DNA from: Stratiolaelaps scimitus
Taxonomy: Eukaryota > Arthropoda > Arachnida > Mesostigmata > Laelapidae
Length of the DNA stretch: 64,000 bases
NCBI GenBank assembly: GCA_019614645.1
Contig: JABWDB010000031.1
Location: 3,725,001 to 3,789,000, forward strand
Direction: 5' to 3'
The notes under the pieces were generated by a model. That model searched no databases. It saw only the letters and a list, made by a program, of their open reading frames with translations, and was not told the DNA's origin. Numbering within the stretch: position 1 is the first letter of the stretch; each line of letters starts with the position of its first letter. Position numbers and translations under genes: made by a program. Positions 12,631-25,145 of this stretch are shown here, in pieces.

Positions 12631-13647
12631 ATGTTGTGGCGAACGCGCGGGTGGCTGGGGCCCCCGCCGTCTGAGCCCCATGAGGACACCCCACTAAGGA
12701 GAACGATCCGACACAGGCTCAAGGGTCAGGAGTGGACAAGGGAAGTTGCTCCTGATCTCGACCTTGACTCCAGCACTGCCGTTAATAATAATAATAATTA
12801 TAACAATAATAATAACAATGAGGAGACAGATAATTACACTCCTAGCAGCCACTTGAAGTGGCGTTGTCCAACAACAGCGACAACATCTAGCATTATACTA
12901 GTCAATTATAATGATAATAATAATACAAGTATAAGTGATAGTCGTCTCCACGCGGCGTCAGTATCACGTAACCGCAGCGATGGTAATGCTTCTTCTGGTA
13001 CCCGATTGGATGTACACAACCTTCCAAAGTCGATCACCGCTCGTCAGAATCATCATGCCTCGGGGTCAGGTACACGGGACGTTAAACGGAAGTTCTCCGC
13101 AGTGTCGTCAACTTCTACGAAAGCGACTGAAAGATTGACCGTTTGGCCAACCATAGCGGAAGTTTCCTCCCGGGTTGGCATTTTACCAGAGGCAGCAGAC
13201 TGGATCTCGACACAGTCACTCGCCGTTGTTAAGAAGACGCTATCGACCATAGCTAGAGGAAGCCTTAGTAAACATTGGTTCTGCCACAAAAGGCATAAAA
13301 CAAATGAGAATAACAGCCTTGCTGATGTCGAATATGTCGACAAGCCTCAACGAGGGGATAAATTGACTAATTCGTCAGCTACATTGACGCCTATCCGGCA
13401 ATGGTCGGGTGCAGCATCACCGCGTTCGGTTTGCAGCTCGTCAGGGCAACAATACAAATATCGAAGTCGGCTTGGACATGGACTTGCTCATCGTTTCAAA
13501 TCACTCAACGTCATTGTTACCAGTCTGTTGTTGTTACTGGTGTTTCTGGCTGGTCCAGCGAATTGCGGCCATTCAGTTAATTGTGAACAATTGCTCATCG
13601 GCCAGTATCGATGTTCGGAACCCGAAATTGACGTGATCACACAACAG
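12631..13647 (+). CDS. TM2D1: TM2D1 exon 1 with long N-terminal extension
   Basis: The frame is open from a GTG at 12610, and the first ATG is at 12631. The exon ends ACACAACAG before GTACAG. The last 45 residues are typical of the family (signal-like helix ending PANC, then the cysteine module). The rest is low-complexity, with two Asn-rich stretches near residues 50-70. No Met lies directly before the hydrophobic helix. A pyrimidine-rich AG at about 13531 could be an alternative acceptor. Confidence 0.55.
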
Positions 13648-15405
13648 GTACAGACATGTTAAACCACGTCAAAGTGATAACAAGATAATGAAAATAGTTA
13701 TTAGACGATCACGATACGACTACCAATTGTCCAAATGAGGAGGAGATAGAGAGATACACAGAGGGGTTATGCAGGCATTGTGTAGTTATAAATTAGGCAT
13801 TTTTTTCAATTCTGCAATGTGTAAAACTGGTACTTTTTCGCTTCACAAACACGGAATCTCAATCAAAAAGTCAAACCACGGTGATTCGTCATCCTGCTTC
13901 TAATTGATTCGTAGTAAAGTCGAAGGTATACGCATGTCCTCTATCTATTGATTGACCTGTTTCATATATTTCTAAATATGACGATTTGCTACAAATAGTC
14001 ACATGCAAATAATACACACGTGTTTAGTGCTTTACACATAATTTGCGTAGCAGATTGTAATTATTTTCTAATTCATGTGAATTCATCTGGCTGGCGAGTT
14101 TCATCAGTGGTTTAAATGCACACTACAATGCTCTCTGGAATGATTTAGTTGATTTGCCTCGATATAAGATTCACTTGGTTCTAATATAATATATATGTAT
14201 ACGTATTCGGGTGATTCTTCTCAATGTCATCATTAGGTTTTGGGTTGTTCCTCAAACAATTCTGCTCCAGTCGTGTGCTCGTTGGCGCCAGAACTCTTTT
14301 GTCTGGAAGGGACAGGAATTAACGAAACGCACTTCATGAGTGAGGTAAGAATTGGCTCTCAGTCATCACGGACAGTGAGAGATTTCTCCATTTTCAACTA
14401 ATACAGGGTGGGGCAGAAGTAAGCTTCCTAACTGAATCTCTAATTACTCTCGTCTAATCGTAAGCCTACTTTTGGTGACGTTCTGTATTCTTGTATAAAT
14501 GTACGCAAGTTGGCGCACTTAATTATAATGAGGCCGAAAGCGTAGTTAAGTTGCGAGCATCTGCCTAACTAAACAGGCTTATCCAAATGACGACAATGAT
14601 CAGAGTTGAAATGGGAGAGAAAAGTTTAGGTAAGGCCTCTCTCTTCACGAAATCTTCTTGCAAAATACATGAGTATCTTCTTTTTATTCTTCTCGCACTT
14701 GTGATAATCATATAGCAGTGTAATATGTGTTATTTGTTACTTTCTGGTGGATGCATCGTTAATCTGACTATGTTGCCATTTCAGGTGCCGTGTGAATGGA
14801 CAAATGGCTATTCGTTTGAGCTCTCCCTACTGCTCTCGGTGTTTTTAGGATGGCTGGGCCTAGACCGCCTCTATCTCGGCTATCCTGGCCTTGCCCTAGC
14901 TAAGTTTTGCACCCTCGGTGGTATCTTCCTTTGGCAGCTCATTGACATCGTTCTCATTGCTATGCAGGTACGATTTGTTAATGCTAACAGGTATATTCAA
15001 GTGCATACACTCGTTGTACGAAACCATAGAAGATTCATTTTGATCAAATGATTGGCTATGATTTGCAAGGTTCAATACAATGTACAGACTTCTCGATCTA
15101 TGCAACGGGAGCCATCGCATTGACATGCCTATTCCTTAATATATCTTGGATTATTCTTAGCTTTTTAGAGAGTCTATTTGTGTGACACATGTGTGTCAGT
15201 GGTTCAGTTGCTAGCTGATTGACAGGTACGCTTTTTTTTCTTACGTATCTGATTCCATATTAAAATAACAAATATATGTCCTTCTCTTCGGTAGGTTGTT
15301 CGTCCGGCGGATGGCTCACAGTATGTGGTGTCCTATTTTGGACCACGGCTGACCCGACTTTCGAGAAACAATGACACCCAAATTCTCGCCCAGGACGATT
15401 GGTAA
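12631..15405 (+). CDS. TM2D1: TM2 domain-containing protein 1 (amaretto family)
   Basis: TM2D1 is a two-pass membrane protein; in Drosophila the TM2D genes act in Notch signalling. Coding exons are 12631-13647, 14237-14344, 14785-14967 and 15295-15405 (TAA). All introns have GT/AG borders and are phase 0, giving 472 residues. After a hydrophobic segment (about residues 291-310), a cysteine module CEQLLIGQYRC leads into an extracellular stretch with NETHF. The TM2 domain follows in exon 3, with LGWLGLDRLYLGYP (the DRF-like motif reads DRL) and a second helix. Exon 4 ends with ADGSQY and YFGPRLTRLS, typical of the TM2D1 C-terminus. The 290 residues before the hydrophobic segment are unusual and include Asn-rich runs coded by AAT/AAC repeats. 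The true start may lie on another exon. Confidence 0.85.
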
Positions 15406-18213
15406 CTGCGAAGTATGTATCTTTGTCAAGATTCCGTGGACTTCACCAGAGAGGCAAATGGAATCCTGCGGCGTTGCTGCACCATCAAACAGAGCTAATC
15501 GCGCCTCACGGAGGTGACACCCTTTGGGAAGGACACATTCATAAGTCTGCCTATGTTGGAGAGACAGAAGACAAAACATCACCCAACAGCAGCAATATCA
15601 ATCGTTGGAGGCAGCGATAGGGATCAATTCCTTAATTGTTACAGGAGTCAACAAATTGTGGTTGGAGTAGGCCACTTGCCATCCAACCAGAAGGTATATA
15701 GTCGCATCGGTAGAAAGAGAGATACTGTAATATTAGCATATGGATACCATCAAATACCAGCCGGTTAGTTCTTCACTAGCGTTGAAACTTACCAGAACTA
15801 CCAAATACTGCCGTACCTGTTACGCCTAGCAGAGATTCGTTTGGTTCCGTTTTGTAGATAATCCTAGTACCTGCTTATTGAGGTGGACGGTGAATCAACG
15901 CTTTGCTGTGAGGAGGGTAGATGTTGATCGTAGACTAAAGTCGCAACGAACAACACTGTTACAATTGCCACCGTCATGTCATACTAGACCTGTCCACCGT
16001 CATTGAGTCGCAAACTGATCTGCAAACAAGCATAACATTCAATTTATGTTTCGATAGGCGAATATTTAGTCATACGGCTCTACGAACTTGTAGCCAAGGA
16101 TTGTATTCACTACGTTGAATACAATCAGGCTGTTACCATCACTTGTCACGGTGGCAAGTAGCGATGGTGTTAGTATCGGTCGCCCGCGATGGCCCTGGCA
16201 AAACAAACTAGAGAGAAGTATGAATTCATCATTTCGAAATAAGGAATATCTGGATCACCGAACCATTTTCGTTGCCATTTCAGTGTTTAATCTCTGTAAC
16301 AAGATGCCTCCACTGGAAGAAATCCCAAGAAAATCATATTTATTGGGCTATTATTATTTTTCAGCAAATATACAGTAAGACAAAAAGAATTCGTTTATAC
16401 CACAAGTTCTTCCATGTCATATAGCATTGTTGATCAATTCAATAGACACCCATTTATATATGATAATGAATTACTGCTCAGGCAATCGGATTGATGTAGT
16501 TTGTGCTGGTATGATTTGCTGCTGATGGTATTGGTCGACGTAAAGTCGATGCTTATGAGAGCGACGGAACATTGGGAGATGATCGAAGGAAGGATAACTG
16601 TGACGTTAGCGACGGAGCCACGATGGTTGCTTTGTACACAATTGTATATATAGCGAAGGCTAATAATCTAGCGGCTGTACATATGGTTTCTGGCAACCAC
16701 ATTAAACAATTAAGATAGACATTTTAATAATAATAATAAAAAAAAAGAACAATGTTCATACGTGTTTTAACTGTTGCTGAAAATGTCGGTAAACTAGGCA
16801 TTCCTAGACTCCTTGGAAAACTTACTATTTCTAACGTTTGCCGTAGATGGTAAGCTGGGGGTGGTAAAACCAAGCGAGTTGAGTTGATTTTTAGGGCACA
16901 ATTATTTCTAAATAGATATAGCTTTTGAGAAGCAAATGCTAGGATATACCATTATTAATACTTGATAGAAATATGCTTCGTCTTGCAAATTGGAACAATC
17001 TCTTGGACATATCTTCTAAAACCGCCAACATACTGACGAATTACCTCCGCGAAGTGTGCAACATTAACACTCTGAAAACTCAACTGAAAGATGTATGGTT
17101 TCTGTGCATAAGGATCAAAGGTCCTGATTTTACAAGGGCTAAGGCAGTTATGCACGCAAAACGCATCTGTGAATTAACTTATATAGATTTAGAAATCGAT
17201 ATCATTCGGCTAATTATCAGCTGCACTCGACGTTGCTGTTCCTGCTGCGAGCGGAATTCGATGATACCTGAAAATAGGTCCGAAGTGCAAAAGGGTTTAG
17301 GTAAATTTCGATACGGACTGTTATCATAGAAACTAAAGTTTCTCTTGGCCGAACGCAATTCAGGTACATTAATATTTTGAGCTTGGACAAAACTAATTAG
17401 TGACAATTTACCGAAACAGTGAGCGATAAAGCTTTAAAAGAAAAAAAAATGACATCGGTAAACACTAACCCTTCAGCGCAGTGACTTGGACGGCGTGCGG
17501 GTTCGAGTCCCGTCACGTGACATATACGAGAACGTCAGCATTGTAGAACTGCTGTTCCTTTAAAAGCAAGCCAATACAACCTTTAACCCTTAATGATCAG
17601 ACTAAAACTAGACGTGCAATAATGAATTCAACGAATTTGGAGACGACTGTATGTCGGTGGCCCCTCCCAATTTTCATGACAAATGTGTGGAGAAATCACA
17701 TTAAGTAGCAACATTGAGTTCGCAGATGTACCTTTGACTGACTTCTGAACGAGAGCGACATTAATTAACAAAAATAGTAAAATCAAGCATTGCTCCCTAT
17801 GCCATCCTTATGTTAACAGAAACTCTCAGTTGAGATAATTTAATCTTCCGGAGAATAACGTAGACGTCCTCCAGTAAAATTATGACACTATACCCACGGC
17901 CGTAGACAAAGATTATCGAAACGAAGCTAGTCAATGATCCTCAGTAAAACGGTGAGTGATGACGGCCATCGAACGTCTCGGAATAGAATATTACGGTTGT
18001 GCATCCCACAGCGATTATCGCGGCAGGAAGGCTTTTTAATACTATTTTCGATTTTATGATTCTTGTTCTTTAATGTTATTTTTTTCATTTGTGAAGCTTC
18101 GTTGAATCTCGTTGATCTCTGTCTTTGGTGAACCTTTTGCACACTGCGTTTGCTCTTGTATGTTAGTGATCGTAAGAAAGTACACCAAGAAGGCAATACA
18201 TATAAAAATGTAT
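15406..18213. other. Intergenic, no gene seen
   Basis: Downstream of TM2D1, only short open frames without family features are present. A tRNA-like element is listed separately near 17450-17600. Confidence 0.5.
17450..17600 (+). repeat. tRNA-like pseudogene or SINE head
   Basis: GGTTCGAGTCC (17500-17510) is a perfect B box in a paired five-base T stem (GCGGG with CCCGT, one G-T), followed by a possible acceptor strand. The matching 5' acceptor strand and a good D arm are missing upstream. This is therefore a degenerate tRNA or a SINE head, not an active tRNA gene. Confidence 0.5.
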
Positions 18214-18230
18214 ACATTGGTGATGATGCT
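18214..18230. repeat. Target-site duplication, left copy
   Basis: ACATTGGTGATGATGCT, 17 bases, is identical to 21093-21109. It lies immediately beside the T run that marks the poly(A) tail of the minus-strand LINE. Confidence 0.9.
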
Positions 18231-21092
18231 TTTTTTTTTTTATGACGGAGAATGCTCATGCAGACCAGGCTTCACGACTAAGGTATTTGCCATGGTACTG
18301 TGGGACTCCTGCCTGATGGGATGGCAGACCTACCCACTAAACTCACGCCCCACTTAAGCTTCACTCTGGGATGGTCCGGATCTTCAGTTAACAGTACTAC
18401 GGACCAACGGAGAGTGGCAGGCGCCTACCGGATCAGTTGGCCGGGGTCGCCCGTCGGGTTCCCCACCTCATCAGACAAGCCGTTCCCATAAACCTGCGAA
18501 CCCGACATACTTGCGGCATTGTCATCGGCGTGTCTTTCCGTTCGGAGGGCACCCACTGTGCTGTACACGTCGCCTCCAGTCTCCGCTTGGCTTTCTCTCT
18601 CGTCTGTTTCCGTAATAAAAGGAAATCTTCGTAGTCGAATTCGGGCAAGTCGTCCCTTTTCTTCGAGAACCTGTTTAGCAGTTTCAGCACCGATCTCCCA
18701 GCCACTGCTTGTTTCGGAAACGAAGTCGACGAAGTCCTTCATGTTCGTGCGTGGCATGTTAGGCTGAGGGCTTCTTCCTCTCGAGTCGCCGTTCCGCAGC
18801 CAGCGTTGCTTGACATTTTCCAGGGCTAGAATTCTTGCTGGCTCAAGGGCAGGGCAGACGAGCAGGGTGTGTAGTGCGTTGTCCGTTGCGCCTTCCGTAC
18901 AGTGAATGCAGCTGCCCGATTGGGGGACTATGTTGAAGTCGTTTAGGTAGACCTAAAAATCTCCATGCCCAGTAATAACTTGGGTCATGAAGAAGTCCAT
19001 GTCCCCACCTGGGCGTTCCAGCCATTTCTTGATATCCGGGATCAGGTCCCGAACTTTGGCGCCGGGCTTGTCATCGCACAGCTCAGTCCACTCTTTCTGC
19101 CAGGCCGTTAGTGTCGCCTCGCGCTCTGTCTCTTTTGATCTGTCGTGGCTATTCTCAAAAAGCCTGCGTCGCTCATCGGCTACCAGATCCCACGGTGGGG
19201 TGCCTGCTAGTACCAGAGCGGCATTTGTACTCACCGTACGGTAAGCTTGAATGATCCGGAGCGCTGCCGTCCGTTGGGTTTTCCTCAGCAGTGCTCTGCT
19301 CTGCTTTGTGTCTCTCGCCGGGCTGAACCAGACCGAGCATCCGAAAAGAGCAATCGAACCAGCAACCGACATCACCAGTTTCCTCCGATCCGCCCGCTTA
19401 GGGCCATGGATGTTTGGTAATATCCTGGCAATGTCATTCGCTGCCTTGCTCGCCTTTGAGGTCGCGATCTTGACATGCTCGTTTCCTCTGAGCCCTTTAT
19501 CCAGGTGGACTCCCAGGTACCTTCCGTGGTCGACGATCCTGATGCTTTTTCCGTCCAGCAGGAAGTTAATCGGACCGACTGCAGCTCGGCCAGTGAGCAA
19601 GACGGCTTCGCTTTTCTCCGGCGCCAGTTCGAGGCCGACGCTGCTCATCCACTCATGGATCGCATGGAGAGTCTTGTTGGCGTTGAGCTCGAGCTGAATG
19701 TTAGTTTTGGCTTCAACCACAACTGCCAGATCGTCAGCATAAGCTAGAGTTTCAACCCCTTTCGGGATACCTTGAATGCGTAGAACATCGTCATAGGCGA
19801 TATTCCACAGGAGTGGTCCAAGGATGGATCCCTGTGGAACCCCAGCCGTCATGTCCATAGTCGTTTCTGCACTCGAGATCTTGCGCCCCAACAGGTAATC
19901 GGAGATCACTCTGACGAGGTACGGGGGCGCTTGCTTCCTCTTGAGGGTTTCAAGTATCACTTTCCACGGCAGACTGTTAAACGCGTTCCTTACGTCAAGA
20001 AAGATCGCAGCAAACAGCTGGCGAGTCTGACGCGTGGAGCTATGTAGCAGTTCTGCCTTTGCCACTACTTTGTGTATAGCCGAGTGGACAGATCTATGCT
20101 TGCGGAACCCATATTGAGTAGTCGACAGGAGACCGAATTCCTCAGCAAACGATCTAAGGCGTTCCTCGATTATCCTTTCGAGTCCTTTGGCCAGCGTATT
20201 TAACAGGCATATGGGCCTGAAGCCACCGTTCCCCTTCGGAATCAGTACAACCTCCGCAGCCTTCCAGGAAGGCGGAAGTTTCCCGTTCCGCAGGATCCCG
20301 GTGGCCACGGCGGCGACGACTTCAGGGAACTCCTTGAAGAGCACCCTGACAGCCAAAGCCGGTATGCCGTCTGGCCCAGGGGCCTTGCCCGTTTTGATTC
20401 GTTCAGCTGCTTTTCGAACTTCATGAATGCTGACCGGCGGTGTGTCCCCCTCCGTGCCGTCTTCTCTTTCTGGGAGCTCGAATTCTTCTCTTGAGAAGTC
20501 TTCGTGGCGAGGGAAGAGTTTCTTAAGAGCGTCTTGTCTTTCCTGTTCAGGGATGTCTAGTCTGGGCGTCTTTTTGACCTTGCCTCTCACCATTTTATAA
20601 GGGCGGCCCCAGGGGTTGTCGTCTATCTCCGCTAGGAAACTTTTCTAACATTCCTTTTTGCTGGAAGCGATTGCTCGCTTTAGCGCCGCCGTACATTGCC
20701 TGTACGCGATAAGCAGATCTCCCGTGGGTCTACCGTGTGCCCTTTCGCTCTTCAGGCGTCTTCGTGCCTTCATATGTTCCCTCCGTCGCACCTTGATGTC
20801 CTCGTTCCACCAATATTTCGGCTGAACGGGCCGCCTGCGTTTGGGATGCTTAGGTAGATCAGAAGCCATCGCACATGCCTTAAGCAGTGTACGATGTAGC
20901 TCTTCAGGCAGTTCTGGGACGCCGCCTTCTTCGAGCGCTTTTTCGAGTGCACTCTTCATCGCCTCTGCATCTCTGATTCTGAAGCCTGTGCGTACCGATG
21001 GGGGAGCAGACGTAAAAGGTGCGTCTTTCGTGATCGAGAACTCAATGCAGTGGTGATCACTAAGATTGGCTTCGTCCACTAGGACCTTCCAG
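18231..21092 (-). mobile_element. 5'-truncated R1/Jockey-type non-LTR retrotransposon
   Basis: A minus-strand LINE insertion lies between exact 17-bp direct repeats (18214-18230, 21093-21109). Its tail is a poly(T) run at 18231-18241 on the plus strand. The 5' end is cut inside the endonuclease domain: it begins with W-K-V-L and soon shows the SDHH motif. Reverse transcriptase and the C-terminal CxxC...H...C knuckle follow. At 2.86 kb it is about two thirds of the related copy at 29-33 kb. It carries at least two stop codons, so it is a dead copy. Confidence 0.92.
18425..21092 (-). pseudogene. LINE ORF2 remnant: endonuclease C-terminus, reverse transcriptase, zinc knuckle
   Basis: In one frame I see SDHH of the APE endonuclease, then K-A-P-G-P-D-G-I-P, YGFRKHRS, FLDVRNAFNSL, GVPQGSILGPLLW, the catalytic YADD, and YLGVHLD, all standard reverse-transcriptase motifs. 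A TAG at 20645-20647 replaces a Trp (TGG in the related copy at 29-33 kb). A second TAG at 18953-18955 replaces what was probably Gln (CAG) just after GHGDF, before the C-terminal knuckle CIHC...H....C. The frame then runs to a stop near 18425. Confidence 0.9.
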
Positions 21093-21109
21093 ACATTGGT
21101 GATGATGCT
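21093..21109. repeat. Target-site duplication, right copy
   Basis: Identical to 18214-18230. It abuts the truncated 5' end of the LINE, which fixes both insertion borders. Confidence 0.9.
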
Positions 21110-22009
21110 GCATTCAATAAAGCGTCGCTATAGTCGGCCTGGCAGATTTATAACAGTTACATAGATTGCTAAATTAGTTAGTACCGCTTTCTTGAGTGAA
21201 ATACATTAAAGTGTCCTCTGTGCACGGGTCATTTCTACAAGTTAGCCAGTGTTTGCAATCTCCAAAGCGAAATGTCATCGAGATAGCCCAAGTTCTGGGT
21301 GCCACTCAAATGGTGCTAAGACAATGGACGGCTTACTGCGGCGTTTATGCCGCCGCATTGTAGGTTTGTCTGGATGTCCATTATTTTACGATTATATCCA
21401 ACACAATTTGAGGGACCGGAAATCGACCCTATTGAGTCAAGACGTCGCACACAGCCAACGATGCCTCTATAAAAAGACTTATTATGAACGGGTATCGCTA
21501 TTTACTGCGGCTTGTGATACACATCTGATACCAATCCTTTTTCGTTATGAAATTCGGCGTATTTTTGGCTAGAATTCCGGCTACGTTTCACTTGGGATAT
21601 TCTACTAAACAAGGTTAGACCGACTGGAGAAGGAGGCGACAATAGTGAAACAGTTGCTAGGTAAGAGCTTATTGAGTATCCTAATGTATCCATTGTATTG
21701 CATTGCATTGGCGTGACACCCCCCGGCTCCGACGGCATTCAACTCCAATCGTGACTCACGCCCGACTGTGATTAAATCGTGTAAATTGGAACGGGTCTGA
21801 TGCAATGTCGTACGCCAAGCCACCATAACCAGCTCGTGCGTGACCAATCACGAGGATAACGATGACGGTGATGATACCTAAAAATGAAGAAAAAAATGTC
21901 TCCTTGTCAGCTGGTGGAAGCCACTAGTTTCCTTCGGTGTCAGGAGACTATAAGTTGGCACTTTTTCATTTGCTCGTTTAGATTGGTAGCAGCGGTGCGA
22001 TGGATGCGC

Positions 22010-22480
22010 TAGTTTGACTGATCGGGCCTCTGTTCGAGGTAGCTACAGTAAATTTCGATGGAGGCTAGCGCAAGCGGTGGTTGAAGACGTCGAACGCCTG
22101 AGGAGGAGTGACCCCCCTTCTAAAGACATCGTGCGTCGGGTCCGGAAGTGCCTACGCGGGTTGGTTCTGGTGTGGTAAAACTTAGAGGCGGTGCTGGCTA
22201 CCGATACCTGGTAGTGATTCAAGGCGAAGCTCAACGAATGGTTCCCGCTCTCCGCCAATCACATAGAGAATTACGGTCTAAGTCCTAGGTCGAGTTGGTC
22301 CTCGCCGCATGAGACTACACCCGTGACACGAAAACAAGTAAGAACGAGGCCACAGGCCCGTCCCGGCCCACCGTACTAGTCTATTAGCCAGGCGTGGAAC
22401 AAGCGGCGCTCTGTGTTATCAATGTGGAAACCAAGGACACTTCCGTAGATTGATTACAGACACCACTGAAAAGAAAAGAT
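22010..22480 (+). pseudogene. Decayed gag-like fragment with zinc knuckle
   Basis: One frame contains CYQCGNQGHFRR, a nucleic-acid-binding zinc knuckle of the retroelement type in which the last Cys is lost. Upstream frames are interrupted by several stops but read as a basic, gag-like protein in pieces. No LTRs or polymerase were recognised nearby. The exact element class is unclear. Confidence 0.4.
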
Positions 22481-23405
22481 TTTCGGGCTGACTCTCAGCC
22501 AACATTACAGACACCACTTCTTTCAATATATATATATATATATTATATGGAAAGTGGGCTGATCCAGTGTCCAGGGGGTTGACGTGAATTACAAAACGCC
22601 TCTACGTGCTCTAAAACCACCATCCTCTGTTGCGAGTTTGCCACTTCCTAGTTTCAGTTTTACGCTTAGCATTATTTCGATAAAACACCTAAGCTAATGT
22701 AAGAGTTTCAATTGCACAAGGCAGAGAGGCAAAAATTGCAGGCAATCGGCGGGCAAGAGAATGGAGGGTGAATTCTCTCTCGACGAACAGTCTCTCGTGG
22801 TCGTCGGGCGGTTAGATTTTTTTGACTACAGCGGTGATTAGGAATACAATGTCACGAGGAATTGATCTTTCAGCATATTTTTCCTTTCTTCTTGACGGCA
22901 AACAGTACGACGTGAGCCGTGTAAAGTGTAATTCCTCAAAACCGCCAGCAACCGAGTTCCTGTAACGTCTATTATAAACTGCTATAAGAGCGCCATTGTG
23001 AACGATCGCGGTTCCGCTGAATGATCACTTTATAGCCAGCACACCAGACAGGGATCCTCTAGAGTCTCCAGTTGACGTGGTTTTCTTAGCCCTCCGGTGC
23101 CAGCATTGAGACGAGTGCTTCGAAGTTACAAAGATTTTTTAGTTCTTTATGCCATGGAGGCCTGGAACTTTAAATCCGGGACGCCGCCCCACGGCCGGCA
23201 ATCTTTAACATTGATTAAATTGAGCATATTTGCATCGTCTAGTCTATCCATATTTGTCATTTAAAGTTATCTCTAGTACTGGAACTCAGCGAATTAATCG
23301 CAGACACCGAAAGTGCAATCATGTTTAATAGTTTGCTGCAGATGAATACATTGCATTAACAACCCGAGGAATTGATCTCAAAGAAGTGACAATGGCTTTC
23401 TTTGA

Positions 23406-23850
23406 TTAGGATCTCCTTTTTGGCAGAGGTTTACGACGAAGCTTCTTCCGGCTAGCCGTATTCGTCTTTGGTAAAGGCGGGATCGTTGTGGCTCCAGTGA
23501 AGTTGAACACTAGTTGAACTCCCGGGCCGTCTGGATTGGCAACCGCGACGGATCTCAGTACCGAAGCATATGACGTCTTGGATACATCGAGCACAGTTGA
23601 CGCAGCTCCACTGGACAGCGACCACCCTGCTTCAGGGTGGTCAACTTTCGGCTGCTGGAGGAGTCGGCTTTCTCCATTTCGCTCGCTCTGAGGGGACAGC
23701 GGGATCACGTCGAAGAATGAGCTCCTTTCAGTTGACGCACTTTTCCAAATGTTTTCATTTGTCACCCAAATGCCGTGACTGCCCACAACTCTTACAAGTC
23801 AGATCATTCCGACAAGAGCTCGTAATGTGTCCCAATTTCAGGCATATGAG
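23406..23850 (-). pseudogene. Decayed LINE ORF1 (gag-like) fragment with zinc knuckles
   Basis: On the minus strand a frame reads CLKLGHITSSC, then CKSCGQSRHLGDK, then KCVN. These fit two to three CCHC knuckles as in I/Jockey ORF1 proteins, with one Cys changed to Tyr and Cys positions replaced by TGA. A separate 126-residue open frame overlaps it (23406-23786). There is no adjoining reverse transcriptase, so this is a short relic. Confidence 0.45.
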
Positions 23851-24312
23851 GTAGCGAAAAGCAGCAATTGGTAGTGTGTGTTCGGGGCACTGTTCCCTGC
23901 ATTTGGGTACGAATCACACAGAACCGTCATACTCCATCGTCCAACGCACGGGAGAGGTGTATAAAAACGATTTGGCAGAGTATTGGCGAACGTTTCGTCT
24001 CTGTTTGATTCAGGTACAGTGTTTCTCGGGGTGAGAGGGCACCTCAGCCGAGATGGCAACTAGGACATGGAACATCACTGAAAAAAGAAAAACCTTTAAG
24101 TTCACACGTTTGCAAGTGCGTCCGGATGTGTATAGCACGTGTTGTTACATTGCCCTTGTCTCGCGATCCGCTTGCCAGCAATCGCCGACGAAGTACAATG
24201 GAGGTTCGAAAACAAACAGACACAGCGGTCCAAAACAAATGAAATTGCCACTGTTTTACCCGTTTTCGGCTAGTCAATTCATTAATGTTATTCTTTTTTT
24301 TTACTTCCACAG

Positions 24313-24498
24313 TGGTATATCGCAGTAGAAGGGTCTAAGTGCGAATGCGCCGATTTGAAGCTGGATGTTAAAAGTGGTTTTGCCGATTTTTCAACAACAA
24401 AATGTCAGAGTCGAAATCGCGCTACGCTTTGTCGCCGGGACTATGTTCGGTGTTACAGAGAGCTGGTGAACAAAGTAAGGAACTGTGTACAAATTCAG
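24313..24498 (+). CDS. Candidate N-terminal kleisin exon
   Basis: A strong polypyrimidine acceptor (T-rich, then CTTCCACAG) and a donor CAG|GTAAAC enclose 62 open codons, phase 0 at both ends. The exon opens WYIA and has DVKSGF and YVRCYRE at spacings similar to the WLAA, NIEKSI and VVRIYSR elements of the Rad21 N-terminal domain. The match is weak and made from memory. It lies in the right place and strand, upstream of the clearer kleisin exons. Confidence 0.4.
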
Positions 24499-24939
24499 GT
24501 AAACGACAGCAATTAATGTGTCTCTTCGACAGCGAATTCGCCCGCGCAACGACGCACGAACGCTACCGGAATTTGTTTCGGAAATTAATTCTCTGGTTAG
24601 ATGACATACCCAGTCTGGGCCTGTCGCATCGGTGAGTACTTTTGTTAAATTATGGCCGTATGTCATATTTTAGTTTAATTGCAGTATAATGGTTGTTCTT
24701 ATTGCTGCTGCTGCTGGTGTTCTTGCTGTTGTAAGTTCACAACTGCCGATTTTTAGAGTAGAACCCATATTATTCGTGTTGCGAGAGCAATATTGTTATT
24801 TGCTTTGTTCAATGGTGGACGTTTCCTATTTTAACAAATGTTAAAACCTCTCAGAACGAACACACCTCAGCTAAAGGTCTTACCCGTGGCACTTTACGAA
24901 GCTCTTCATGAAGCTTACGATGTTCCACTTGGGGTAGTG

Positions 24940-25145
24940 ATAGCAATACATGTATTTACGGGGTCCCTCCATCATACGAAGGCACGCGTTAGAGAGTCCG
25001 CGGACGTTAAATATTGGTCGAGACTCAGAGCGAAAAAAGTTACATTTTTTTAGTTATAATAGTAGAAATAGTCATAGTGGAAGATTGAAAGCAGTTGTAC
25101 CATGGTCGTTAAATGTTGGCTGTGGATCAGCCCGGGGAATTTATT
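24940..25145 (+). repeat. Dispersed SINE-body-like repeat
   Basis: The stretch 25077-25145 matches the body of the tRNA-like element at 11651-11840 (TTGTACC..., GTTAAATGTTGG, TCAGCC). A shorter GGACGTTAAATATTGG-like echo lies just before it, near 25005. Confidence 0.4.

Noticed and set aside
14402..14430. ACAGGGTGGGGCAGAAGTAAG, reminiscent of a mariner-type terminal repeat
   Set aside because: No matching inverted end or transposase was found nearby.
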